This document shows, piece after piece, positions 9,434-18,751 of a DNA stretch of 64,000 nucleotides. Below the pieces are notes generated by a model. That model worked only from the letters and a program-made list of their open reading frames with translations, made no database searches and was not told the DNA's origin. Position 1 is the stretch's first letter; every line of letters starts with the position of its first letter. Origin of the DNA: Crateriforma conspicua (GTDB taxonomy: Bacteria > Planctomycetota > Planctomycetia > Pirellulales > Pirellulaceae); contig NZ_CP036319.1 in assembly GCF_007752935.1 (NCBI RefSeq), forward strand, positions 6,490,501-6,554,500. The letters run 5' to 3'. A program made the position numbers and the translations under genes.

Positions 9434-9925
9434 CTAGGTCGACTTTTTCTTGCGACGCAGGCGTTTGGGCCCGTGATCTTCCATCAGCGTTTCATATCGC
9501 TGAATGAACTTCTTGACCGGATAGCGTTTGATGACCTTTCCAATCAACGGCAGCGGCAGGTCATCCAGTTTCCTGAACCGAACGCACGATTTTCCCATGT
9601 CCAGCTTTTTGCCAGTCTTTGCCCACTGTTCGGAAAACCATTCCATGTCGTCGCTGTCTTGATAGATACACAGATACAGCGAGCAATAGTTTTTCTGCGA
9701 CGCCAGATGGGCGTACGGCAAGGGCTGCTTGGGATCGCAGTGGTACCCCGCCGGATACAAGTCATGCGGCACGTAATAGCCGATCATGCCGTACTGCATC
9801 CCCTCCTGGTATCCGGCCGGCAAATTCTTTTGGATGACTTGGCGAACCGCCGAAACAATTTCACGCCGTTCCGGACTTAGCTCCGCCAGATACTGATCGA
9901 CCGACGTGGCTTTGCTTTGCACCAT
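9434..9925 (-). CDS. DUF1801 (YdhG-like) domain protein
   Basis: Small cytoplasmic protein of 163 residues. Family features include the N-terminal helix ATSVDQYLAELSPERREIVSAVRQVI, the segment GYQEGMQYGMIGYYVP, and C-terminal CVRFRKLDDLPLPLIGKVI. It ends in a very basic tail (KRLRRKKKST). The molecular function of the family is unknown; some members resemble SufE/YdhG folds. Stand-alone on the - strand, 30 bases downstream of the gene at 9956, though on the far side of that gene's stop, so it could be a distal member of the bta transcript. Confidence 0.85.
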   Translation of the reverse strand: MVQSKATSVDQYLAELSPERREIVSAVRQVIQKNLPAGYQEGMQYGMIGYYVPHDLYPAGYHCDPKQPLPYAHLASQKNYCSLYLCIYQDSDDMEWFSEQWAKTGKKLDMGKSCVRFRKLDDLPLPLIGKVIKRYPVKKFIQRYETLMEDHGPKRLRRKKKST

Positions 9926-9955
9926 GGCTGCTGCACCGTTGTGACTGGAAAGCCA

Positions 9956-11818
9956 TCAGGATACCCCAACCGCATCGGCGTCGGATTGGTGGCCGGATCG
10001 TTCGCGGTGAACGACGATTTCGTGCAGCAGAACACACAAGTAAAAAATCGAGTGAATCACCGCCACCCAGAACAGGAATTCACCGACGGGTGCCACCCAA
10101 GCAATGCCGGCCAGGGCCAACAGAGTACCGGCAATCATCGGATGTGGAATGTATCCGTAAGGAAACGCATCGATTCGCTTTGGTGGATCCAACCCCAATT
10201 CCGACGAAAAATACGTTCGCCGCAGACCCAACAGATGTGCCGCATAGCCGGACAACGAAAACCCAATCGTCACCACGGCGATGGCGATCCCCGCGGTCGA
10301 GGGTGCCACGGACGACAGCGTCCCGACAAACAAGCCGATCAGCTGTGCCATCGCCACGGCTTTGAAGAAGATCGCGTCCCGGACAAACAATCCGAATGCC
10401 ACCCCGCGACGTTCGCGGAGTGTTCCCAAGTAAATCAGGTAATGCACAAAACTGGTGGCCAAAACAAACCAGCGATAATCACCCACGCATGCGGCAATGA
10501 TTGCGACTAACGCCACGTACGCGACATTGGTCCATCCAACGTACCGCACCGCCCATTCGTAAAACTTTGTGGATGCCAAAACCCATTTCGCCTTCCATCG
10601 GCTGAAAAACGCATCGGGCGCGATCGTCTGCAAGAACAGGTTTCGAGCTTTGATGTCGTAGGACGTCGTCCAACGATCCAGCAGCTTTCCATACCAACGC
10701 ATCACTTTGGGATACGCCACGAAGTGCAACTTCAAATTCACGCGTGGCCCGACCTGGTCGGCGGATGCGTCACGAGTGATGTAATGCAATTCGCGATTGA
10801 AATCAAAGGCGACTGTTTGGCCGGTTTCCAGTCGAAAGCTTTCCGGTTGGTCATAGGCGGCACCGACCATCGGAAAATGAGTGGTCACCGTTGTGTTTGG
10901 GCTGGTAGCCACCATGCATCGATAAAGTCTAGCGCCCGGGAACACCGAAAATGGCCCGTCGACATGTGACATGTAAAAGACCGTATCGGACGTGCTGCGT
11001 TTGGGCGGTCCCGTGACGTACAACTCGTTCATGCCAAAGACCGGGGCCACTTCGTACCCGGCCCCATGGAAACGCTGAATCCGGCGCATCAAGTCCGATT
11101 GGACGGCCAAACGATCGAACGCTGCCTTGGGGTCACCCTGCATATCGGCCGGCCAATAGTGCACGCTTTGCGACGGGTTGGGATGCAGTTCGGTTGCCCA
11201 CTGGCGAATCGAATGCAGATCCGACTCCGATTGCGAATCTTCCAACTTGTGAAAGTGGATTGCTTTTCGCTGAACCAGCATGCGTAGCGGTGACGTTGTC
11301 CGCTGCAAACAAGACAACACGACCAACGGCACCTGATAGACCAGATGCCAAACGAAGTGCATCCAGCGATTGCCAGTGCGACTGTAACTGCTCTGGAACG
11401 TTCGTTCGCCGGTCAGCAGGTGAGCCACGTCTTGGCCAAAGTACCCGCCCAAAAACAGTCCCAGACAAACCCACAAGCCCAACTGTGACGAATACGCGAT
11501 CGCGGCAGATCCCAAGACAATGGCGGCGGTCGGAACGAACACCACCGCCGGAATCCAAAACCAAATGACCGCCAAGTACGGCAGCGTCCACAGCAATAAC
11601 CATGGATGGGCCAGCACCAACAAGCCTTGCAACCCCAGCAATGAAACGGGCGTCGTGATCCCGTGCAACAGATTGTTCAGCGGCCGACGATGAAAGCGAA
11701 GAAATTCTAGCGACAACGTTTGCCAACGCTGACGCGCGTCGGCTTGGCTGACCAAAGTCCACCAACCGATCCAATCAACAGCATGCTGGGATGCGGTTCG
11801 TGTCGTTGCCGTACTCAT
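9956..11818 (-). CDS. Large multidomain membrane protein coupled to btaAB (DUF962-like + putative 2OG-Fe oxygenase + PEMT-like)
   Basis: Unrecognised as a whole; 620 residues. Residues ~35-180 are membrane-embedded and carry FHRRPLNNLLHG and GQDVAHLLTGERTF, resembling the Mpo1/DUF962 family (N.LH..P and GH..F.. motifs). Residues ~260-370 are soluble and contain H285-V-D287 in SHVDGPF, H345 in NRELHYI and R359, spaced like the HxD...H...R facial triad of 2-oxoglutarate/Fe(II) oxygenases. Residues ~435-605 have several hydrophobic helices and YGYIPHPMIAG ... LLHE, like phospholipid N-methyltransferases. The ATG overlaps the btaB stop (ATGA), so translation is coupled. A role in modifying the betaine lipid or its acyl chains is inference. 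The longer reading from 11977 only overlaps btaB. Confidence 0.75.
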   Translation of the reverse strand: MSTATTRTASQHAVDWIGWWTLVSQADARQRWQTLSLEFLRFHRRPLNNLLHGITTPVSLLGLQGLLVLAHPWLLLWTLPYLAVIWFWIPAVVFVPTAAIVLGSAAIAYSSQLGLWVCLGLFLGGYFGQDVAHLLTGERTFQSSYSRTGNRWMHFVWHLVYQVPLVVLSCLQRTTSPLRMLVQRKAIHFHKLEDSQSESDLHSIRQWATELHPNPSQSVHYWPADMQGDPKAAFDRLAVQSDLMRRIQRFHGAGYEVAPVFGMNELYVTGPPKRSTSDTVFYMSHVDGPFSVFPGARLYRCMVATSPNTTVTTHFPMVGAAYDQPESFRLETGQTVAFDFNRELHYITRDASADQVGPRVNLKLHFVAYPKVMRWYGKLLDRWTTSYDIKARNLFLQTIAPDAFFSRWKAKWVLASTKFYEWAVRYVGWTNVAYVALVAIIAACVGDYRWFVLATSFVHYLIYLGTLRERRGVAFGLFVRDAIFFKAVAMAQLIGLFVGTLSSVAPSTAGIAIAVVTIGFSLSGYAAHLLGLRRTYFSSELGLDPPKRIDAFPYGYIPHPMIAGTLLALAGIAWVAPVGEFLFWVAVIHSIFYLCVLLHEIVVHRERSGHQSDADAVGVS

Positions 11819-12543
11819 TTTCGCCCCAAAAAGACGTAGTAAGGTGCCTTCAACAGCGGCAAGTAAGGGACCTTGCCCCCATGTTGTTCCAAGTGAACGA
11901 CCCGCGTTCGACGCTTCAACATCGCCAAGTGATCGCCACACAAGAACACGTTGTCCATCGCGAACCACTGTTGCCAAAACGTGCGTTTCAACCAGCCGTG
12001 ATGAACCAAATCCTCGTCAGCGTGCTTGCGTGAAACAAAGAAATCCGTGACGCCCAAAATGCCACCCGGCCGCAACATGCGCAATGCATTTTCGACCGCG
12101 GCGAACCAGTCGGGAATCATCGTCAACGAATAGCTGAACGTAGCGACGTCGACCGACTGATCCGGCAGATCGAACAACGTCGCATCAGCCAAATGCGTTT
12201 GAATTTTGGTGGAACTGTCGGCAACGTGACGCTGTCCCGCCTTTTCCAACAGCGACGGTGAAAGATCAACCAGATGAATGTCTTTCAACCGGGCCGCCTT
12301 TGACCCGGCAAACAAGACGTTTTCACCCGTGCCGCATCCCAGGTCGACCCAGGTCCCGCCTTCGGGAAAATCGATCTGATCGATCAACGGTCGACGACCG
12401 TGCAACATACGACGCCGAAAGGAATCGTAATCGCCGGCTTGTCGGCCATAGAAACTCTCCAGCCGTTCTTGGTGCGTATCGCCGGTGGTTCGATGCCACA
12501 GCAATTGCCGTAGCACCCGCAGATCGCTTGCCCAATCGGTCAT
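11815..12543 (-). CDS. btaB: Diacylglyceryl-homoserine N-methyltransferase (BtaB-like)
   Basis: SAM-dependent enzyme that trimethylates diacylglyceryl-homoserine to the betaine lipid DGTS. The class I methyltransferase glycine motif WVDLGCGTGENV is clear, followed by the acidic strand end HLVDLSPSLL and the post-II segment VDVATFSYSLTMIPDW. 242 residues. Start at 12543 gives MTDWASDLRVLRQLLWH and a 4-base ATGA overlap with the btaA stop. The assignment rests mainly on this coupling to btaA; alone it would be called a generic methyltransferase. Confidence 0.88.
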   Translation of the reverse strand: MTDWASDLRVLRQLLWHRTTGDTHQERLESFYGRQAGDYDSFRRRMLHGRRPLIDQIDFPEGGTWVDLGCGTGENVLFAGSKAARLKDIHLVDLSPSLLEKAGQRHVADSSTKIQTHLADATLFDLPDQSVDVATFSYSLTMIPDWFAAVENALRMLRPGGILGVTDFFVSRKHADEDLVHHGWLKRTFWQQWFAMDNVFLCGDHLAMLKRRTRVVHLEQHGGKVPYLPLLKAPYYVFLGRK

Positions 12544-13745
12544 GCCGCCAACCCTCGCAAATCTGCGATATAGAAACTGCCGTACGTGTTGACGCGATCG
12601 TCTTGGTGAAGTGATGCCGCCAATTCGTTTTGATAGGTCAACAGATCGCCGACGCGGACGGGCTTGCCATCGACCGTCACTTGCAGCGGATCGACGAAAT
12701 CGACCTCCAACGCGGCACTGCGCCACAGCACACGTGCCTGCGCCGATGCACGATCGACGATCGCCTGCCATTCGCTGACCAACAGATCCGGAAAACGGTC
12801 GTACAACCAATCCATGTGATCCAGCAACACGTAGCGTGAAATCGGCCGATCATGTTGCCGCAGAAAGCCTTCCACCGTCGATGTGTGAACCTGGATGCGA
12901 TCGACCAATCCCGCTTTGAGTGCGTCAAAATTGTCGGCACGCAAATATTCCGGACAGCAATCCGGGGTGTATTCGCCGGTCAGATAGACCCGCCAAAAAT
13001 AGTTGTCCTTCAGCGGCATGTTCTGAAACACATGCGCGATCCGGTCTTGGATGAACTTTGCCAAGCCGCCGGGATAGTCACGGTCAATTTGATTTCTTTG
13101 GCTGCGCGGCACCCCCAACATCGCCATTGTCGCATCGCGACGCAGCATCCATCGCAGCGGACGGGTCCACAGCAGATGATCGACGTTGCGACGACGATAG
13201 ATTTCACGCTGCTGTTCCAGCGAATCGGCTTCCAGCAATTCATCGACGGCGCTCCGAAGTTCTGGTCGCCGACGGACGTACCGGTTGATCAACCACGCAA
13301 ACAGCCCGGACGTGCCCCGAAAATAGAAACTGCGTCGACGATGGCTGCCGTCAAAGAAATTGATCCGTTTGTCCCAAGTCCGCTTGGCCACATCCGACAA
13401 CTGGGCACGAACGCGATTGCGATAAATCGATTGCCAGTCCGCGTGGCGTCCATGTCCGAACAGTTGAAAGAAATCATCGAACTCCAGCGAACGAATGGCG
13501 ACGATTTTCAGCTCCAGCAGGGCGTTTTGAAGCGGATTGACGTCGATGGCGTGGACTTCCGCCGGGCCTTCCAACGCATAGTCCAGCGAATTGCATCCCG
13601 CTGATGTGATCAGAGCCACTGAATCTTGTGGCCCCAACTGCAACGCCTGGCGATCCAGCGACGGATCTTCCCAGCACGTGTTGTAAATCAGGTTTTGCTT
13701 GTGAACGACGTTAAAGCAACGGTTGGCGATACCTTGAAATGCCAT
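12540..13745 (-). CDS. btaA: SAM:diacylglycerol 3-amino-3-carboxypropyltransferase (BtaA)
   Basis: Transfers the 3-amino-3-carboxypropyl group of SAM to diacylglycerol, the first step to DGTS. DUF3419/BtaA hallmarks are NLIYNTCWEDP, the SAM-site segment LITSAGCNSLDYAL with HAIDVNPLQNALLELK, and late GEYTPDCCPEYL and LLDHMDWLYD. About 401 residues, normal for BtaA. ATG at 13745 is preferred to a TTG at 13754. First gene of a three-gene operon in which both junctions are ATGA overlaps. A minus-strand terminator at 13949-13986 separates it from the upstream phosphatase gene, so it needs its own promoter in the ~200 bases between. Confidence 0.93.
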   Translation of the reverse strand: MAFQGIANRCFNVVHKQNLIYNTCWEDPSLDRQALQLGPQDSVALITSAGCNSLDYALEGPAEVHAIDVNPLQNALLELKIVAIRSLEFDDFFQLFGHGRHADWQSIYRNRVRAQLSDVAKRTWDKRINFFDGSHRRRSFYFRGTSGLFAWLINRYVRRRPELRSAVDELLEADSLEQQREIYRRRNVDHLLWTRPLRWMLRRDATMAMLGVPRSQRNQIDRDYPGGLAKFIQDRIAHVFQNMPLKDNYFWRVYLTGEYTPDCCPEYLRADNFDALKAGLVDRIQVHTSTVEGFLRQHDRPISRYVLLDHMDWLYDRFPDLLVSEWQAIVDRASAQARVLWRSAALEVDFVDPLQVTVDGKPVRVGDLLTYQNELAASLHQDDRVNTYGSFYIADLRGLAA

Positions 13746-13948
13746 GGCGGGCAAACGGTCCTATTCGAAAATTCACGCGGGTGGATGCCGGAAAAATACC
13801 AGACTGGCCGGCTCTGGCCACGCGATCACACCCAAACGTTTACACAAACATCACAACAACTTTGCCGATGTTGACGTTCCGCTAAGCTTGACGGCGTCCG
13901 GCGAAGATCGGCCTTGGCTTCAGAGCCCAAAACGGCGACCCGCGGCGC

Positions 13949-13986
13949 AAAAAAATCGACCGAAACCTCGAAAGGTTGACGGTCGA
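13949..13986 (-). terminator. Rho-independent terminator of the LpxH-like gene
   Basis: Read on the - strand, TCGACCG and CGGTCGA close a nested hairpin (AACCT/AGGTT around CGAA-type loop) followed by seven T. It lies 60 bases after the stop of the gene at 14046. Confidence 0.8.
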
Positions 13987-14045
13987 AGAAGCGTCGCAGG
14001 TGGATCAGCCGAATTGTGCGGATCCCTGACCTCGTGCGGTGCGAA

Positions 14046-14963
14046 CTAGCCCGCAATTTGACGTACTTTTTCGAATTCCGATTCCACACCGGCGTTTCCA
14101 TCGAAACGTTCGGCATCGCTGCCGTAATACCAATCCGAACGATCGTCGGTCGAAGCCGACCGGGTCCGCATCGCCAATCGTTCGTGAGGATTCAGTTGCA
14201 GGGTTTGGGGTGTTCCATAGGTCGATTCCAAGCGAATCGTGCCGTCGTGGTGTTCCACCAACCCGGTACAGTTTTCGACCCAATCGCCGGTGTTGAAGTA
14301 AATGGAGTCTTTGCGGCGGACGATGGCCGGGGTGTGAATGTGCCCACACACCACGCCTTCACAGCGTCGCTGTCGCGCGTGTTGCATGATCGAGGCTTCA
14401 AAACTGCTGATGAACCGAACGCCTCGTTTGACTCGGTCTTTCAAAAACGCACACGCACCATAGGGATTCGACCCGACACGTCGTCGATTGACCCACCGAT
14501 TCAGGCTGAGCACGAAGTCGTACACACCGGCGGTCGCGCGTGAAACCCATTGTGCACGGGTTTCAAAGAAGTCGAACAGGTCGCCGTGGGTGATCAGCAA
14601 ACGCCAACCCTGCAGCGTTTCAAACACGAATTCGTCGGCGATTTTCACTTGGGAAAAAGCTTCCGGAATCATCCGCAGATAGTCGGCGTTTCGCAGAAAC
14701 GCGTCGTGATTGCCGGGCACATAAAACACCTCGGTGCCTTCGCGGATCAACTGCTCCAAGTGATTCAGGATCTGGTTGCATTCGTCCGGCCAGTGCCAGC
14801 CTTTGTTGCACTTCCAGCCGTCGATGAAATCACCCACCAGATAGATCTGTTCTGGCTGATAGGATTGCAAAAAGTCCAAGCAGGCTTTGACTTGCGCGTG
14901 CTTGCATCCGAGATGAACGTCGCTGATCAGAAGGGTCCGGACCGACGTTGCAGCAGAGGCCAT
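14046..14963 (-). CDS. Metallophosphoesterase, UDP-2,3-diacylglucosamine diphosphatase (LpxH)-like
   Basis: Calcineurin-like phosphoesterase. All metal-site motifs are present: D15-V-H17 (LLISDVHLG), D45 (VGDFIDGW), N84-H85-D86 (VPGNHD), HGD, and GHIHTP. The GDFIDGW and VPGNHD context and the WPDECNQILNHLEQL helix match the LpxH-like branch, which hydrolyses UDP-2,3-diacylglucosamine in lipid A synthesis. 305 residues is about 60 longer than E. coli LpxH, with an extra C-terminal tail. Start set at the ATG giving MASAATSVRTLLISDVH. It is divergent from the cytochrome gene. Lipid A synthesis is plausible, but other LpxH-like family members exist, so the exact substrate is open. Confidence 0.82.
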   Translation of the reverse strand: MASAATSVRTLLISDVHLGCKHAQVKACLDFLQSYQPEQIYLVGDFIDGWKCNKGWHWPDECNQILNHLEQLIREGTEVFYVPGNHDAFLRNADYLRMIPEAFSQVKIADEFVFETLQGWRLLITHGDLFDFFETRAQWVSRATAGVYDFVLSLNRWVNRRRVGSNPYGACAFLKDRVKRGVRFISSFEASIMQHARQRRCEGVVCGHIHTPAIVRRKDSIYFNTGDWVENCTGLVEHHDGTIRLESTYGTPQTLQLNPHERLAMRTRSASTDDRSDWYYGSDAERFDGNAGVESEFEKVRQIAG

Positions 14964-15331
14964 GGGGTGTTCCGTCGTTTCGGGAATCCGCGGCACCGAC
15001 AGGCGACCGCGATCGGGATACTTCGCTTCCTGGCGAACGAGTCGAACCTTAGCAACTGAGTGTTCAGATTCGATGACGCTGACATACGTGTTGTGCAAAG
15101 TTTGTCAGCATTGGAGGCAAAAATCGTTGGTCAATTGAAGTTTTGTAGGCTCCGCCGCCCGACAACCAACATCGCCGCTGGGCCGTATCGATCAAGGTGG
15201 TGTGAACGGGGCCGATCGACTGCGGGATACAGTGAAGGAAACGTGGCAATCGCAAAATTTTGCCGGCTTGCCGCTCCGGCGTCCGAAATTGCTTGCCTTT
15301 TGTCCCTTCCGTCATCGGTCCAATCCGCGTC
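14964..15331. other. Divergent intergenic region (LpxH-like / cytochrome c)
   Basis: 368 bases between two divergent genes. It must hold promoters for both, but I can assign no convincing -35/-10 pair. No conserved open frame or structured RNA was recognised. Confidence 0.4.
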
Positions 15332-16840
15332 ATGCGTCGCTTTCCCGTCCCGTCGATTGCCTGGATTTATCAAAAAATCATCGTTGTGGGTCGGATCAAA
15401 CGGTGCCCACCGAGCGTCCAGCGATTGATCCGCTCGTTCGCGCTGGTTCTGATCACGAGCCTGTTGGGATCGATCGTTTGCGCCGAAAACTCCGATTCTT
15501 TCACGTCAGTCGAGGCGTCTGCCGAGGCAGTCGGCGGCGATGCCCGGCGTGGGCTCCGTCTGCTGCTCGAGACCCCCCTGATCCCCTCCGACTTTGACCA
15601 GGAGACGTTTGACGCGGTCTGGCAAAGCTGGCCGGAGCCCCTACGAAGCCGCGCCGAACAATCCACCCCGGAAATTCGACGACAGATGGCGTTCGAGCGT
15701 TACGGTCTGACGCCACGTCCGGCGGGCCTTCGTGACGTCGACGACCGGCCCGATGAACGGCCGATGCAGTATGTCGTCGATGATCAGGGACGCTGGACGA
15801 TGAATTGCCTCGCCTGTCACGGCGGCATGGTCGACGGGCAACCGTCCCCCGGAGCCCCCAACAACCGATTTGCACTACAAACGTTTACCGAAGAAATTCG
15901 GGCGACCAAATGGATCTTGGGCAAGCCGTTGGCGCGGATGGATCTGGGCGCCATGGTCATTCCGCTGGGCAGCACTCACGGCACCACCAACGCGGTGGTC
16001 TTCGGCATGGGCTTGATGCATTACCGCGACGCCGAACTGAATTTCCAACCGAAGATTCCGGGCAAGTTCACGCACCATGACATGGACGCACCGCCTTGGT
16101 GGCACTTCGCAAAGCGACCGTACATCTACATCGACGGGTTCGCGGCAAAAGGCCATCGTGGACTGATGCAGTTCATGTTGGTGCCCGAGAACGGCCCGAC
16201 TTTCTTTTCCGACCACGAAGACGACTTCCGCGACGTCTACGCATACCTGTCTTCGTTGACGCCGCCGAAATTCGAAGGAGAGATCGACACGGCCGTCGCG
16301 CGACAAGGCAAAGTATTGTTCGAAGAACACTGCGCCAGGTGCCATGGCACTTACGGAACCGACGGGACCTATCCCAACCAGCGTGTTCCGATCGATGACA
16401 TCGGCACCGATCGCGTGCGCTTTGATGCGCTGTCGGTTAGCGGCCGCCAGAAGTACGCCGACAGTTGGTTCGCCAAAACGGAAACGCCGGAACGCCGCAG
16501 CATTGCGGCTCCCGATGGTTACGTCGCACCACCGCTGGACGGCATCTGGGCTAGCGCGCCCTACTTTCACAACGGCAGCGTGCCCACGTTGTGGGGTGTT
16601 TTGAATCCCGAGCAACGACCGGCGGTTTGGCGTTCGGATCGCCTGGAGTTCGATTCCCGGGATATCGGGCTGCGTCACGAAGTGGTGGATCAAGTCCCCG
16701 TCATCGTTTCCGACGCCGCCGTCCGCCGCACCTATTTCGACACCCGTCTGCCCGGCAAAAGTCGCACCGGCCATGATTATCCCGATGTCCTAACGGACTT
16801 GGAGAAACGTGCCGTGCTGGAGTATCTGAAGACGCTGTAG
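15332..16840 (+). CDS. Di-haem cytochrome c, exported
   Basis: Periplasmic electron-transfer protein with two c-type haem sites: C159-L-A-C-H163 and C334-A-R-C-H338. The start at 15332 gives an unusually long N-terminal part whose hydrophobic stretch RLIRSFALVLITSLLGSIVC at ~31-50 is the likely signal peptide; an upstream GTG-type start at 15260 only lengthens the leader. The C-terminal segment APPLDGIWASAPYFHNGSVPTL is typical of the planctomycete cytochromes related to di-haem peroxidase/MauG proteins, where the HNGSVPTL motif lies close to the second haem. Redox partner unknown; no oxidase gene is adjacent. Confidence 0.86.
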   Translation: MRRFPVPSIAWIYQKIIVVGRIKRCPPSVQRLIRSFALVLITSLLGSIVCAENSDSFTSVEASAEAVGGDARRGLRLLLETPLIPSDFDQETFDAVWQSWPEPLRSRAEQSTPEIRRQMAFERYGLTPRPAGLRDVDDRPDERPMQYVVDDQGRWTMNCLACHGGMVDGQPSPGAPNNRFALQTFTEEIRATKWILGKPLARMDLGAMVIPLGSTHGTTNAVVFGMGLMHYRDAELNFQPKIPGKFTHHDMDAPPWWHFAKRPYIYIDGFAAKGHRGLMQFMLVPENGPTFFSDHEDDFRDVYAYLSSLTPPKFEGEIDTAVARQGKVLFEEHCARCHGTYGTDGTYPNQRVPIDDIGTDRVRFDALSVSGRQKYADSWFAKTETPERRSIAAPDGYVAPPLDGIWASAPYFHNGSVPTLWGVLNPEQRPAVWRSDRLEFDSRDIGLRHEVVDQVPVIVSDAAVRRTYFDTRLPGKSRTGHDYPDVLTDLEKRAVLEYLKTL

Positions 16841-18515
<1,675 letters not shown>

Positions 18516-18751
18516 GCGTCGACGGCAATGCCACGCCACACGCCGATTCAGCCTCCTTTTCCATAGCGACCACGCGAATCGAAGCCCCCAGGCCTGAGCG
18601 CGTTTCCCGATGGTGCCACCGGCACCTCGCTTGGTCGCTTCGGTGCAACACGACCGCCACGCCACCGCCGCCACGCGTTTGCCCTTCCGATGGTCGGCTG
18701 AATTGGTGAACGCCCGGCGACACGATAGATCCCCAAAGACCGCCCGGTTGT

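Noticed and set aside
11819-11977. Longer N-terminus for the third bta gene
   Set aside because: It lies inside btaB and lacks membrane or family features; the ATGA overlap supports 11818.
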